A stretch of 64,000 nucleotides of DNA from Paeniglutamicibacter antarcticus_C (GTDB taxonomy: Bacteria > Actinomycetota > Actinomycetes > Actinomycetales > Micrococcaceae), in contig NZ_BAABLK010000034.1 in assembly GCF_039544305.1 (NCBI RefSeq), positions 62,001 through 126,000 on the forward strand. The letters run 5' to 3'. Of this stretch, positions 33,296 through 41,662 are shown in pieces. The notes under the pieces are model-generated. The model was given only the letters and a program-made list of their open reading frames with translations. It had not been told where the DNA came from and ran no database searches. The position numbers and the translations under genes are program-made. Within the stretch, counting starts at the first letter, position 1. Each line of letters starts with the position of its first letter.

Positions 33296-34375
33296 TTAGC
33301 GCGGCGTGCGCAGGAATCCGGTGAAGCGTCCGGCGGTTTGCCCCGCATCGGGGCTCACGATGGTTTCCTGCTTGGCGGCGTAGTGTTCCTCGCCGTCCAC
33401 GACATCGACGTCGGACTCGGTGTCGATGTTGCGCTTGATGATTGCCAGGGCGATCGGACCCGCCTCGAAGTGCGTGGCCACGGAGGTCAGGGTTCCGATG
33501 ACCTTCTCACCGATCCGGACCTCGGAGCCGACGGCGGGAAGCGTGTGCATCGAGCCGTCAAGCTGCAGGAACACCAGGCGCCGCGGTGGGCGTCCAATGT
33601 TATGGACGCGGGCCACGGTTTCCTGGCCCTTGTAGCAGCCCTTGTCCAGGTGCACGGCGGTGCGGATCAGATCCAGCTCATGCGGGATGGTTTTCTCGTC
33701 GGTGTCGAAGCCGAAGCGGGGGCGCCAGGCGGCAATGCGTAGGGCCTCGACAGCGAGCATCCCGGCCAGCGGCGTCGTCCCCACAGCGGCCTCCAGCTCT
33801 GCGGCAGGGACGATGTAGAGGTACCAGGGGCTTTCGGTGCCCGGGTGCTCCTCGGGAGCGGAGTAGGCGTAGCCGCCAACGGCCACCCCTGGCCACGGGT
33901 CGATCCACACCGGGTAGTGTGCCAAGGCCGGTTGCGCGGCGCAGGCGCCCAGCAGTGCGTACTGCTCAGAGACGTCGGTGATTTCAACGCGCATCATGAA
34001 GCGCATGCGTTCAAGGAAGGTGACCAGCAGCCGGGCTTGGCCCGGCTCCAGAAGCAGCCAGAGGAAGTCGGTGCCGGCAAGCACGCGGATGTCGAATTCA
34101 ATGCGGCCCTGCACCGTGAGCAGCAGCGTTTGTGTGCTTTGGCCCGGATGCAGGTTATCCAAGGCCTGGCTGGAGAGGGTGTTGAGCCACGTCAGCCGGT
34201 CCTCACCGGCAAGTTGCACCACTTCGAAGTGGGAGAGATCCGCGATCGCGTCACCGTTGAAAAGTGCGCGTTGTTCCTTGTTGGGTTCCCCGTAGTGGGC
34301 AGCTACGCCCGCGTCGGTCTGTGCTCCGGCGACTGCGCCGGGTCGTGACAATAACGGCGAGTTCGCCATGTTCAT
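33296..34375 (-). CDS. ygfZ: Folate-binding YgfZ-family protein
   Basis: A 359-residue GcvT-fold protein that uses tetrahydrofolate in maintenance of iron-sulfur enzymes. The diagnostic KGCYKGQETVARVHN motif lies near residue 240, in the usual place. The N-terminal GcvT-like part includes LSHFEVVQLAGEDRLTWLN. The ATG at 34375 overlaps the stop of the upstream nitrobindin-like gene (ATGA); a second ATG two codons on is possible. The pairing with nitrobindin is common in actinobacteria. Confidence 0.9.
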   Translation of the reverse strand: MNMANSPLLSRPGAVAGAQTDAGVAAHYGEPNKEQRALFNGDAIADLSHFEVVQLAGEDRLTWLNTLSSQALDNLHPGQSTQTLLLTVQGRIEFDIRVLAGTDFLWLLLEPGQARLLVTFLERMRFMMRVEITDVSEQYALLGACAAQPALAHYPVWIDPWPGVAVGGYAYSAPEEHPGTESPWYLYIVPAAELEAAVGTTPLAGMLAVEALRIAAWRPRFGFDTDEKTIPHELDLIRTAVHLDKGCYKGQETVARVHNIGRPPRRLVFLQLDGSMHTLPAVGSEVRIGEKVIGTLTSVATHFEAGPIALAIIKRNIDTESDVDVVDGEEHYAAKQETIVSPDAGQTAGRFTGFLRTPR

Positions 34376-34971
34376 CCCTGTTTCTTCAGGGCGGCCGAGG
34401 CGTGCGCTTTCAACTCGTTGCCGCCGGTGGATACATCCCAGCGCCAGTACAAATCCCCGTTGACCAGACCGTAGATCCGGGTGGCCGAGGCGTAGGCCTT
34501 GGCGTTGGACCCGCGGGTCACCAAGTCGGTGGCCAGCTGGATCTGCGGGCCCGTGATGACGCCGTAATAGAGTTCACTGATCGCACCGGGGTGCGAAATG
34601 TTCGCCTGGATCTTGAACCCGTCATCGTCGGTGCGCAGGTCTTCGACGTCCTGGGCCGAACGCAGTGCCGGGACCACCTCCCCGGGGGTCATTCCCGGAC
34701 CCGGGTCGGCGTCGACCATGGGACGCTCCAGGGACCAGAACCCGGTTTCAACGGTGAGCGGGCGCAAGATGTTGCCCTGCTCGTCGGTGATCCAGGTTTC
34801 GGACCTGTATTCCAGGAACGGAAGCCCGTTCTGGGTAAAGCTCGCGCGCTGGAAGAAGTGCTCGTCCTGGGTTTCGCCTTCGCCCAGGCGCCCGGAACCT
34901 TCCCAGGTCCCGATCAGCCACGAGAGCGGCACCAGTTCGGGAGTCAAGTCGGTAGGGATCTCGATTGCCAT
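34372..34971 (-). CDS. Nitrobindin-like heme-binding beta-barrel protein (FABP-like)
   Basis: A 199-residue protein of the DUF1794/nitrobindin family. The opening LSWLIGTWEGSGRLGEGET contains the family GxWxGxG motif. Strands follow through FLEYRSETWI and ETGFWSLE to a C-terminal block LKAHASAALKKQG, whose His is in the position of the proximal heme ligand. Characterised members bind heme and react with NO or peroxynitrite. It is coupled to ygfZ by a 4-base overlap. Confidence 0.88.
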   Translation of the reverse strand: MAIEIPTDLTPELVPLSWLIGTWEGSGRLGEGETQDEHFFQRASFTQNGLPFLEYRSETWITDEQGNILRPLTVETGFWSLERPMVDADPGPGMTPGEVVPALRSAQDVEDLRTDDDGFKIQANISHPGAISELYYGVITGPQIQLATDLVTRGSNAKAYASATRIYGLVNGDLYWRWDVSTGGNELKAHASAALKKQG

Positions 34972-35003
34972 CGCTGCGCTTCCCTTTGCTGCTTAGTGGT
35001 TGC

Positions 35004-35120
35004 TTACTTCTGGCCCTTGAAGAGGCGTGCCACCACAAGCCCGGCAAAGCCGGCCATGCCCAAGCCCGCTACGACAAGCAGGGTGAGGAAGAAGATTTCA
35101 AGTCCAAGGTATTCGTTCAT
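35004..35120 (-). CDS. Single-span 38-residue membrane microprotein
   Basis: The frame encodes MNEYLGLEIFFLTLLVVAGL and ends ARLFKGQK: a short polar start, one hydrophobic helix and a positively charged C-terminus. GGATGG precedes the ATG. It lies just upstream of the nitrobindin-ygfZ pair on the same strand, 30 bases away. Too short for common ORF callers, but the clean topology and position support it. Function unknown. Confidence 0.6.
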   Translation of the reverse strand: MNEYLGLEIFFLTLLVVAGLGMAGFAGLVVARLFKGQK

Positions 35121-35210
35121 GCCACCATCCTAACTGCTTCGCCCGGCGCACCGCGTCTTTCATGACATCGGCCACCTGCCCGCGCCGCGGCGCCGGCCCG
35201 TTCCCCGGTG

Positions 35211-35957
35211 CTAGAGCAACAACGCGGAGACGTACCAGCTCAAGGATCCGCACACGAGCAGCGGTGCCAGTGCCGCGGCGGCCATCTGGAGGGTGCCCTT
35301 GGGTCCGCCCACGGACACCAGCATGGCCCTGACGGCGACAACGACTAGCCCGCAGCCCGCACCCAGGACCAGTGCTGGGAGAACGCCGATACGTTGGTCC
35401 AGCAAGCTCGCGGCCCCGCCCAACAGCACGGCCAGCACCAGTCCCAGCGGGAAGACGATGCGGTCAGGCCAGCGCAGCATCCCGGGCACTGCTGCGCCCA
35501 CCATGGAAATCCCCGCAACCAACCCCAGCACGTGCCACCGTGAATCGATTCCCAGCATGACCCAACCGGATCCGAACGCGGCGACGAGCATGCCGGAAAT
35601 ACCCACGGCGACGGACTCCAGGCGCTTTTGCGCATCGGTGCCGCGCACCAGCTGGGTGAGGAAGACAAGGATCACTCCGGCGGCCACCACCGGGGCCACG
35701 GTTTCCAGGGACGGGCCCGGCTCCTGCATCAGTCCCAGCAACGTCGCGGCCGTTCCGGCCAGGAAGATCACCACAGACACCGGGATCGGGGAGGGCAGCT
35801 TCATCAGCCGGGGCCAACCGATCGAAAAAAGCGCAAGTAACACCACCGACACCGCGACCAGCGGCCAGGTGGTGTCCCCGGGAAGGTAGCCGGCACCAAC
35901 CAGCAGGGCAAGGGCAATGGTTCCTGTGGCCAAAACTTTGAGTCTCACGCCATCCAT
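35211..35957 (-). CDS. Polytopic membrane protein of unknown function
   Basis: A 248-residue protein with about eight hydrophobic segments and few charged residues. It begins MDGVRLKVLATGTIALALLV and ends SWYVSALLL. It is divergent from glnR with about 220 bases between them. No enzymatic motif is visible. The gene is conserved-looking in length and codon use with its neighbours. I do not recognise a characterised family. Confidence 0.75.
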   Translation of the reverse strand: MDGVRLKVLATGTIALALLVGAGYLPGDTTWPLVAVSVVLLALFSIGWPRLMKLPSPIPVSVVIFLAGTAATLLGLMQEPGPSLETVAPVVAAGVILVFLTQLVRGTDAQKRLESVAVGISGMLVAAFGSGWVMLGIDSRWHVLGLVAGISMVGAAVPGMLRWPDRIVFPLGLVLAVLLGGAASLLDQRIGVLPALVLGAGCGLVVVAVRAMLVSVGGPKGTLQMAAAALAPLLVCGSLSWYVSALLL

Positions 35958-36175
35958 CCTGCCTTACCGCCACCCGGTGGCCCCTATTTCGCCCCGCGCC
36001 TTGGACACACCGCGTGTTGGGCGTGCCGGTGCCGCTGCTCAGCCGCGGCAGCCCGCCGCCACCTATACTTCATGAGGTAAGCACCGTTTCCCGCTCCACG
36101 GACCGACGGGCACCGCCAACGCGGTGCCTCCAAGACCAGGGAGCCGGAAACCCAAGCCCGCACGGGGAGGCCAAG

Positions 36176-36874
36176 ATGGCAGTGATCACGCTGTTGACCA
36201 ACGCCGCGGGCTCCTCCGCCGAGATCGTTCCCGCCCTCGAGCTGCTTTCCCACCAGGTGCGGGTGCTACCGGGAAACTCCAGCGCGTTGCCGGGAATCCG
36301 GGATGCCGAGGTGGTGCTGGTCGATGGCCGCAAGGACCTGGCCGGTTCGCGCACGTTGTGCCAAATGCTGCGCAGCACCGGTGTCTGTGCCCCGCTGCTG
36401 CTGGTGCTCACCGAGGGAGGGATGGCAGGGGTCTCCGCGTCGTGGCAGGTCGATGACGTCTTCCTGGACACGGCGGGACCGGCGGAAGTCGAGGCGCGGT
36501 TGCGCCTGGCCACGGCCCGCACTCCGCCTGCCCCCGGAGCCCCGGGCGCCCCCATCCGCGTCGCAGGGGTGCTCATCGACGAGGCCAGCTACACCGCCAA
36601 GGTGCACGGCACCGCACTGAACCTCACCTACAAGGAATTCGAGTTGCTCAAGTACCTGGCGGCGAACCCCGGCCGGGTCTTCACCCGCGAGAAGCTGCTC
36701 CACGAGGTCTGGGGCCACGACTACTACGGGGGCACCCGGACGGTGGATGTGCATGTGCGCCGGCTGCGCGCCAAGCTGGGCACCGAGAACGAGCAACTCA
36801 TCAACACGGTGCGTAACGTCGGATACCGTTTCGCCCCGCAACGCCGCGAAAACAGCGAGACAATCGACGCCTAG
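36176..36874 (+). CDS. glnR: GlnR-type OmpR-family nitrogen regulator
   Basis: A 232-residue orphan response regulator. It starts at the ATG at 36176 behind GGGGAGG. The receiver-like domain has DAEVVLVDGRKDLAGSRTLC, with the single conserved Asp but without the full acidic pocket, as in GlnR. The winged-helix DNA-binding domain is LTYKEFELLKYLAANPGRVF with GGTRTVDVHVRRLRAKLG. GlnR is the global nitrogen regulator of actinobacteria, and in mycobacteria it lies directly upstream of mshD, the same synteny as here (27-base gap). This supports the assignment over a generic OmpR regulator. Confidence 0.87.
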   Translation: MAVITLLTNAAGSSAEIVPALELLSHQVRVLPGNSSALPGIRDAEVVLVDGRKDLAGSRTLCQMLRSTGVCAPLLLVLTEGGMAGVSASWQVDDVFLDTAGPAEVEARLRLATARTPPAPGAPGAPIRVAGVLIDEASYTAKVHGTALNLTYKEFELLKYLAANPGRVFTREKLLHEVWGHDYYGGTRTVDVHVRRLRAKLGTENEQLINTVRNVGYRFAPQRRENSETIDA

Positions 36875-36900
36875 GTGCCGCTGCGGCTATCTTAGGAAGT

Positions 36901-37878
36901 ATGAACGCCGCACCGAAACCCGAAGTCAGCATCGAGATCGTCACCGGCACCCCGGAGCCGGCGGTGCTCTCTGAATTGCTCCAGCTCCTCGCCGCCGCAG
37001 AGGAAGCCGACGGCAACCCCCCGCTGAGCGAACAGACCCTTGTCGATTTGCGCACGGCCTCAGCCTCGGGGCTCCTGGTGGGTGCCTACGGCTACCTGGG
37101 CCAGGACGATGACACTGTCTCCACCGACCTTGTCGGCGCCGCCGTTGCCGTGCGCGGGGACCAGGCCAACCCGGGCACCCTGGAAATGGTGGTCCACCCC
37201 TCCTTCCGGGACTCGGGGATCGCCGCCGCGCTGATCACCGCGCTGGGCACGGAACTTGACCTAGGAACCCTGCGTGCCTGGGCCCACGGGAACCACGAGG
37301 CCGCCGCGAAGCTGGCCGAACGCTTCGGCTACGCCCCGATCCGCGAATTGTGGCGCATGCGCATGGTCGCCGGCACGCAGGTCCCGGCACCCGAGGTGCC
37401 CGAAGACATCACCATCCGCGCGTTCGATCCTGCCACCGACGGCCCGGGGTGGGTTGCGGCGAACGCCGCGGCATTTGCCCAGCACCAGGAACAGGGCGCC
37501 ATGACCGATACGGACCTGGCCTCACGCATGTCCGAGGACTGGTTCGACCCCGCAGGCTTCCTGTTGGCGGTCGATAAGGCCGGAAAGATCCTGGGCTTTC
37601 ACTGGACCAAGGTGCACCCCGCGCTGTCCTCCCCCACCACCGGCGAGCACCAGGCGATCGGGGAGATCTACGTGGTGGGCGTGATCCCCGAGGCCCAGGG
37701 CACCGGGCTGGGCAAGGTACTCACCCTGGCGGGCATCGCGCACCTGGACTCGCTGGGCCTGGATGCGCTGATGCTCTACGTCGATGCGGACAACACCCCG
37801 GCGGTGGCACTGTACCGGAAGCTGGGCTTCACCAAATGGGACGTCGACGTCATGTACGCACCGGTTTCGCTAAGCTAG
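36901..37878 (+). CDS. mshD: Mycothiol synthase
   Basis: A 325-residue enzyme that acetylates Cys-GlcN-Ins, the last step of mycothiol synthesis. Two GNAT domains are visible. The first has the degenerate coenzyme A loop FRDSGIAAALITAL near residue 101. The second has GEIYVVGVIPEAQGTGLGKV near residue 257, followed by LYVDADNTPAVALYRKLGF, which is the catalytically active one in the family. It is adjacent to glnR and upstream of ppk. Its presence places the organism in the Actinobacteria. Confidence 0.95.
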   Translation: MNAAPKPEVSIEIVTGTPEPAVLSELLQLLAAAEEADGNPPLSEQTLVDLRTASASGLLVGAYGYLGQDDDTVSTDLVGAAVAVRGDQANPGTLEMVVHPSFRDSGIAAALITALGTELDLGTLRAWAHGNHEAAAKLAERFGYAPIRELWRMRMVAGTQVPAPEVPEDITIRAFDPATDGPGWVAANAAAFAQHQEQGAMTDTDLASRMSEDWFDPAGFLLAVDKAGKILGFHWTKVHPALSSPTTGEHQAIGEIYVVGVIPEAQGTGLGKVLTLAGIAHLDSLGLDALMLYVDADNTPAVALYRKLGFTKWDVDVMYAPVSLS

Positions 37879-37968
37879 GTAACGACGCCGTGCCGCGGCC
37901 TTGAAGGCGTGGCACGATGTGCGCAGACACGGAATCTCCACCTTCATTGAACGCTAGGGGCAACAGCC

Positions 37969-40182
37969 ATGGATCCGCACCCAATCACCTCCTCCGTGGG
38001 CATCACGGACGTCCCGGCATCCCGTGCCACGCAGGACAGGATCGAGCTGCCCGACTTCGAGCCCTCCCCGATCCCCGACGGCGACTTCGCCGACGACAGG
38101 TTCCTGGACCGTGAGCTGAGCTGGCTGCACTTCAACGCCCGGGTCCTGGAGCTGGCCGAGGACACCGAACTGGCGCTGCTGGAGCGGGTGAGCTTCCTCT
38201 CGATCTTCGCTTCGAACCTCGACGAGTTCTTCATGGTGCGCGTTGCCGGGCTCAACCGCCGGATCGCCACCGGACTGGCGGTGACCTCCGCGGCCGGCGT
38301 GAGCCCCATCGACCAGCTGGAAATGCTGCTCTCCGAGGCCCATGCGCTGCAGTTGCGCCACGCGGAGGTCTTCGCCTCGGCGGTGCGCCCGGCCCTGGCC
38401 GAGGAACAGATCCTGCTGGTGGGTTGGGACGAGCTGGACGAGCGCTGTCAATCGGAGCAGCACCGCTGGTTCATCGACCAGGTCTTCCCGATCCTGACCC
38501 CGCTGGCCGTTGACCCCGCACACCCCTTCCCCTACATTTCCGGGCTCTCGCTGAACCTCGCTGTGGTGGTGCGCAACCCGGTTTCCGGCAAGGAGCTCTT
38601 CGCCAGGCTCAAGGTCCCGGACACCATGCCCCGGTTGATCTCCGTTGACGGCCCGCGCGCCGGGAACTCCCCGGGCAGGGTGGCACGGTTCATCTCCCTG
38701 GAGGAAGTGATCGCCGTGCATCTGGAGCACCTGTTCCCGGGCATGGAGATCGTCGAGCACCATTTCTTCCGCGTCACCCGCAACGAGGACCTCGAGGTTG
38801 AGGAGGACGATGCGGAAAACCTGCTCCAGGCACTGGAGAAGGAATTGTTGCGCCGCCGATTCGGCCCCCCGGTGCGCCTGGAGGTCGTCGAGGACATCAA
38901 CCCCAACATCCGGGCGCTGCTGGTGCGCGAGCTGGGTGTCGACGAGGATGAGGTCTTCGAGCTTCCCGCGCCGCTGGATTTGCGCGGGCTGGGCGTGATC
39001 GCGGGCATCGACCGTGCCGATTTGCACTACCCCAAGCACCTGGCACACACCTCGCGGTTCCTCAATGAATCCGAGACCTCCAAGGCCGCCAACGTGTTCG
39101 CCGCGATGCGCCGGCGCGACATCCTGCTCCACCACCCCTACGATTCGTTCTCCACCTCGGTGCAGGCGTTTTTGGAGCAGGCCGCCAACGACCCCAAGGT
39201 CATGGCGATCAAGCAGACCCTCTACCGCACCAGTGGCGATTCCCCGATCGTGGATGCATTGATTGATGCCGCCGAGTCCGGCAAGCAGGTCCTGGCGCTG
39301 GTGGAAATCAAGGCACGCTTCGACGAGCAGGCCAACATCACCTGGGCCCGGAAGCTCGAGCAGGCCGGGGTGCACGTCGTGTACGGGATCGTGGGGCTAA
39401 AGACCCACTCCAAGCTCTCCTTGGTGATCCGACGCGAGGGCGAGAAGCTGCGCCGCTACTGCCACATCGGCACCGGCAACTACCACCCGCGCACCGCCCG
39501 CTACTACGAGGACCTCGGGTTGCTCACTTCCGACGACGCGGTCGGCGAGGACCTCTCGAGGCTCTTCAACCAGCTCTCGGGCTATGCCCCGCGCTCAACG
39601 TTCAAGCGCCTGCTGGTCGCCCCGCGCTCGCTGCGTTCGGGGCTGATCGACCGGATCGAGGCGGAGATCGCCAACCGCAAGGCCGGGCTTCCCGCCCGGG
39701 TGGTCATCAAGGTCAATTCGATGGTCGACGAGGCAATCCTCGACGCCCTTTACCGCGCCTCGCAGGCAGGGGTGCAGGTCGATGTGATCGTGCGCGGGAT
39801 CTGTGCGTTGCGCCCCGGGGTTCCGGGGCTGAGCGAGAACATCAAGGTGCGCTCGGTACTGGGCCGTTTTTTGGAACACAGCCGGGTGTTCATGTTCGCC
39901 AATGCCGGGGAACCGGTGGTGTACATCGGATCGGCCGACATGATGCACCGCAACCTGGACCGCCGCGTCGAGGCGCTGGTTTCGCTGAGCAGCCGGGAGG
40001 ACATCACCGACCTGGTGGCGTTGCTGGACCGCTACATGGACCCGGGCACCGCCAGCTGGCACCTGGACTCCGGAGGCGAGTGGACCCGGCACCACAAGGA
40101 CGCCGACGGCGCCCCGCTTCAGGACATCCAGTCGTGGCTGATCGAATCGCGGACCCGCCAGCGGACAGTCGTGAGGCGCTAG
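37969..40182 (+). CDS. ppk: Polyphosphate kinase 1
   Basis: A 737-residue enzyme that reversibly makes polyphosphate from ATP. N-terminal domain: DRELSWLHFNARVLELAED. The catalytic C-terminal phospholipase D-like domains contain RRDILLHHPYDSF and QTLYRTSGDSPIVDALIDAA. CHIGTGNYHPRTARYYEDLG holds the His that becomes phosphorylated, near residue 501. ICALRPGVPGLSENIKVRSV and GSADMMHRNLDRRVE complete the active site. A MutT1-like hydrolase follows after only 4 bases, an arrangement conserved with mycobacteria. Confidence 0.97.
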   Translation: MDPHPITSSVGITDVPASRATQDRIELPDFEPSPIPDGDFADDRFLDRELSWLHFNARVLELAEDTELALLERVSFLSIFASNLDEFFMVRVAGLNRRIATGLAVTSAAGVSPIDQLEMLLSEAHALQLRHAEVFASAVRPALAEEQILLVGWDELDERCQSEQHRWFIDQVFPILTPLAVDPAHPFPYISGLSLNLAVVVRNPVSGKELFARLKVPDTMPRLISVDGPRAGNSPGRVARFISLEEVIAVHLEHLFPGMEIVEHHFFRVTRNEDLEVEEDDAENLLQALEKELLRRRFGPPVRLEVVEDINPNIRALLVRELGVDEDEVFELPAPLDLRGLGVIAGIDRADLHYPKHLAHTSRFLNESETSKAANVFAAMRRRDILLHHPYDSFSTSVQAFLEQAANDPKVMAIKQTLYRTSGDSPIVDALIDAAESGKQVLALVEIKARFDEQANITWARKLEQAGVHVVYGIVGLKTHSKLSLVIRREGEKLRRYCHIGTGNYHPRTARYYEDLGLLTSDDAVGEDLSRLFNQLSGYAPRSTFKRLLVAPRSLRSGLIDRIEAEIANRKAGLPARVVIKVNSMVDEAILDALYRASQAGVQVDVIVRGICALRPGVPGLSENIKVRSVLGRFLEHSRVFMFANAGEPVVYIGSADMMHRNLDRRVEALVSLSSREDITDLVALLDRYMDPGTASWHLDSGGEWTRHHKDADGAPLQDIQSWLIESRTRQRTVVRR

Positions 40183-40186
40183 GGCC

Positions 40187-41152
40187 GTGTATTTCACGCG
40201 TTCAAGCGATTCACCCGAGATCAGGGCCGGGCAGTTCGAGGTCCAGGCGGCCGGGGCACTGATCTGGCGCGTGGGCACCGAGGGCCTCGAGGTCCTGATG
40301 ATCCACCGCGACCGCTACGACGACTGGTCCTGGCCCAAGGGCAAGATCGACGCCGGGGAAACCATGCCCGAGTGCGCCACCCGGGAGGTCTTCGAAGAGG
40401 TCGGCATGGACATCACCCTGGGCATCCCGTTGCCGGCCATGAGCTACCAGGTGGGCGCCGGCGCCAAGGTTGTCTACTACTGGGCCGCCAAGTCCACCGG
40501 CACCCCGCCGGTGCCCGACGGCAAGGAAACCGACGCGGTGCGCTGGGCCAGCCCGAAGATGGCACGGGCGTGGCTGACCAACCCCGGGGACGTGGAACCG
40601 CTGGAGGCATTGGTGGGTGCGTACAAGGAGGGCCTGCTGGAGACCCACCCTTTTGTGGTGGTGCGCCATGCCAAGGCCAAGCCGCGTTCGAAATGGACCC
40701 GCGAAGAGGGCAAGCGTCCGTTGGCCGCCACCGGGGAACGCCAGGCGCTGGCCGTGGCCAGGCTGCTGGGCTCTTGGCGTCCGGCCAGGGTGGCTTCGAG
40801 CCCCTGGACACGCTGCGTGCAAACGGTGGCCCCATACTTGAAGCAGCACCGCTTTAACGTGAAGATGCTGGGTTCGCTCACCGAGCACGAGGCCAAGCGC
40901 CACCCGGAGAAGGCCCGCAAGGCAGTGGCCAAGCTGTTGGACAAGCGCCGTCCTCAGGCGGTGTGCACGCACCGCCCGGTGCTTCCGCCGGTGATCGCCG
41001 AGCTGCGGGAGCGGCTGAAGCCGGCCCCCGCGTCCTTCCTGCCCGCGACGGACCCGTACCTGCACCCCGGTGCGGTGATCGTTGTGCACCAACCGCTCTC
41101 GCGCAAGCGCAAGCTCATCTCGGTGGAAGTCTACGACGCGTTTGAGGATTAG
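40187..41152 (+). CDS. MutT1-like Nudix hydrolase with C-terminal histidine phosphatase domain
   Basis: A 321-residue fusion. Residues 15-150 are a Nudix domain: the box runs from GKIDAGETMPECATREVFEE to VGM, near residue 47. Residues 155-320 are a histidine phosphatase (SixA/RHG) domain with VVVRHAKA near 157 and a second His in AVCTHRPVLPPV. Mycobacterial MutT1 has the same architecture and hydrolyses 8-oxo-dGTP and diadenosine polyphosphates. The start is a GTG 4 bases after ppk, so it is co-translated. A link between polyphosphate and nucleotide pool cleaning is plausible but unproven. Confidence 0.9.
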   Translation: MYFTRSSDSPEIRAGQFEVQAAGALIWRVGTEGLEVLMIHRDRYDDWSWPKGKIDAGETMPECATREVFEEVGMDITLGIPLPAMSYQVGAGAKVVYYWAAKSTGTPPVPDGKETDAVRWASPKMARAWLTNPGDVEPLEALVGAYKEGLLETHPFVVVRHAKAKPRSKWTREEGKRPLAATGERQALAVARLLGSWRPARVASSPWTRCVQTVAPYLKQHRFNVKMLGSLTEHEAKRHPEKARKAVAKLLDKRRPQAVCTHRPVLPPVIAELRERLKPAPASFLPATDPYLHPGAVIVVHQPLSRKRKLISVEVYDAFED

Positions 41153-41233
41153 GGCTGCCGCTTCGCGGTAGTCTTCTAGCAGGGGCCCCAACGCGGGGTT
41201 CCGGTGTTTTCAGAGCATTGCAAGGAGTGCATC

Positions 41234-41563
41234 ATGGCCCCCCACCAAGCCCACGACAAGAACGTGGAAAAGATTGCCCACCAGGGATTGCGCCTCAACC
41301 ACGATGCCGACCGCGGCCGTTACGGCTTGTGGCACGGCTCCACCTTTATCGGGTTCCTGGGCTACAGCCTGGAGGGCGACGTCGCCACGTTGCAACACAC
41401 CATCATCAACGAGGAATACGGTCGCCAGGGTTACGCACGCGCCCTGGTCACCCTGGTGCTGGAACAGATGCGGGAGCGCGAACTGAGAATCGTTCCGCAT
41501 TGCTCCTACGTCCAGGACTACCTACGCCGCTACCCGGAGTACAACGACCTGCTCGCCGGATAA
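41234..41563 (+). CDS. YjdJ-like small GNAT acetyltransferase
   Basis: A 109-residue protein; the ATG at 41234 is preceded by AAGGAG. It resembles the compact GNAT family of YjdJ/GTL3B type: GLWHGSTFIGFLGYSLEGD, then HTIINEEYGRQGYARALVTL with the coenzyme A loop, and the final IVPHCSYVQDYLRRYPEY. That His-Cys/Ser-Tyr signature with a C-terminal HPEY-like end is typical. The substrate is unknown. Confidence 0.85.
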   Translation: MAPHQAHDKNVEKIAHQGLRLNHDADRGRYGLWHGSTFIGFLGYSLEGDVATLQHTIINEEYGRQGYARALVTLVLEQMRERELRIVPHCSYVQDYLRRYPEYNDLLAG

Positions 41564-41608
41564 CGATTTGGCCGCCGGCGGCGCCTACCCTTGCATTCCC
41601 CCTCGAAC

Positions 41609-41640
41609 TTTGTCTCAATGAGTTGACACATTGATACAAA
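41609..41640 (+). promoter_or_regulatory. Probable GntR/YtrA operator
   Basis: TTTGTCTCAAT (41609-41619) and ATTGATACAAA (41630-41640) form an 11-bp inverted repeat with one mismatch and a 10-base spacer that contains TTGACA, a -35-like hexamer at 41623-41628. It lies 23 bases before a membrane-protein gene whose downstream partner is a GntR-family repressor, so autoregulation by that repressor is the likely role. Confidence 0.6.
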
Positions 41641-41662
41641 AGTCATTCGAGGGGCACTTCCC

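Noticed and set aside
37954..39375. 473-codon open frame antisense to ppk
   Set aside because: Antisense shadow of a well-conserved enzyme gene; composition is typical of reversed actinobacterial codons.
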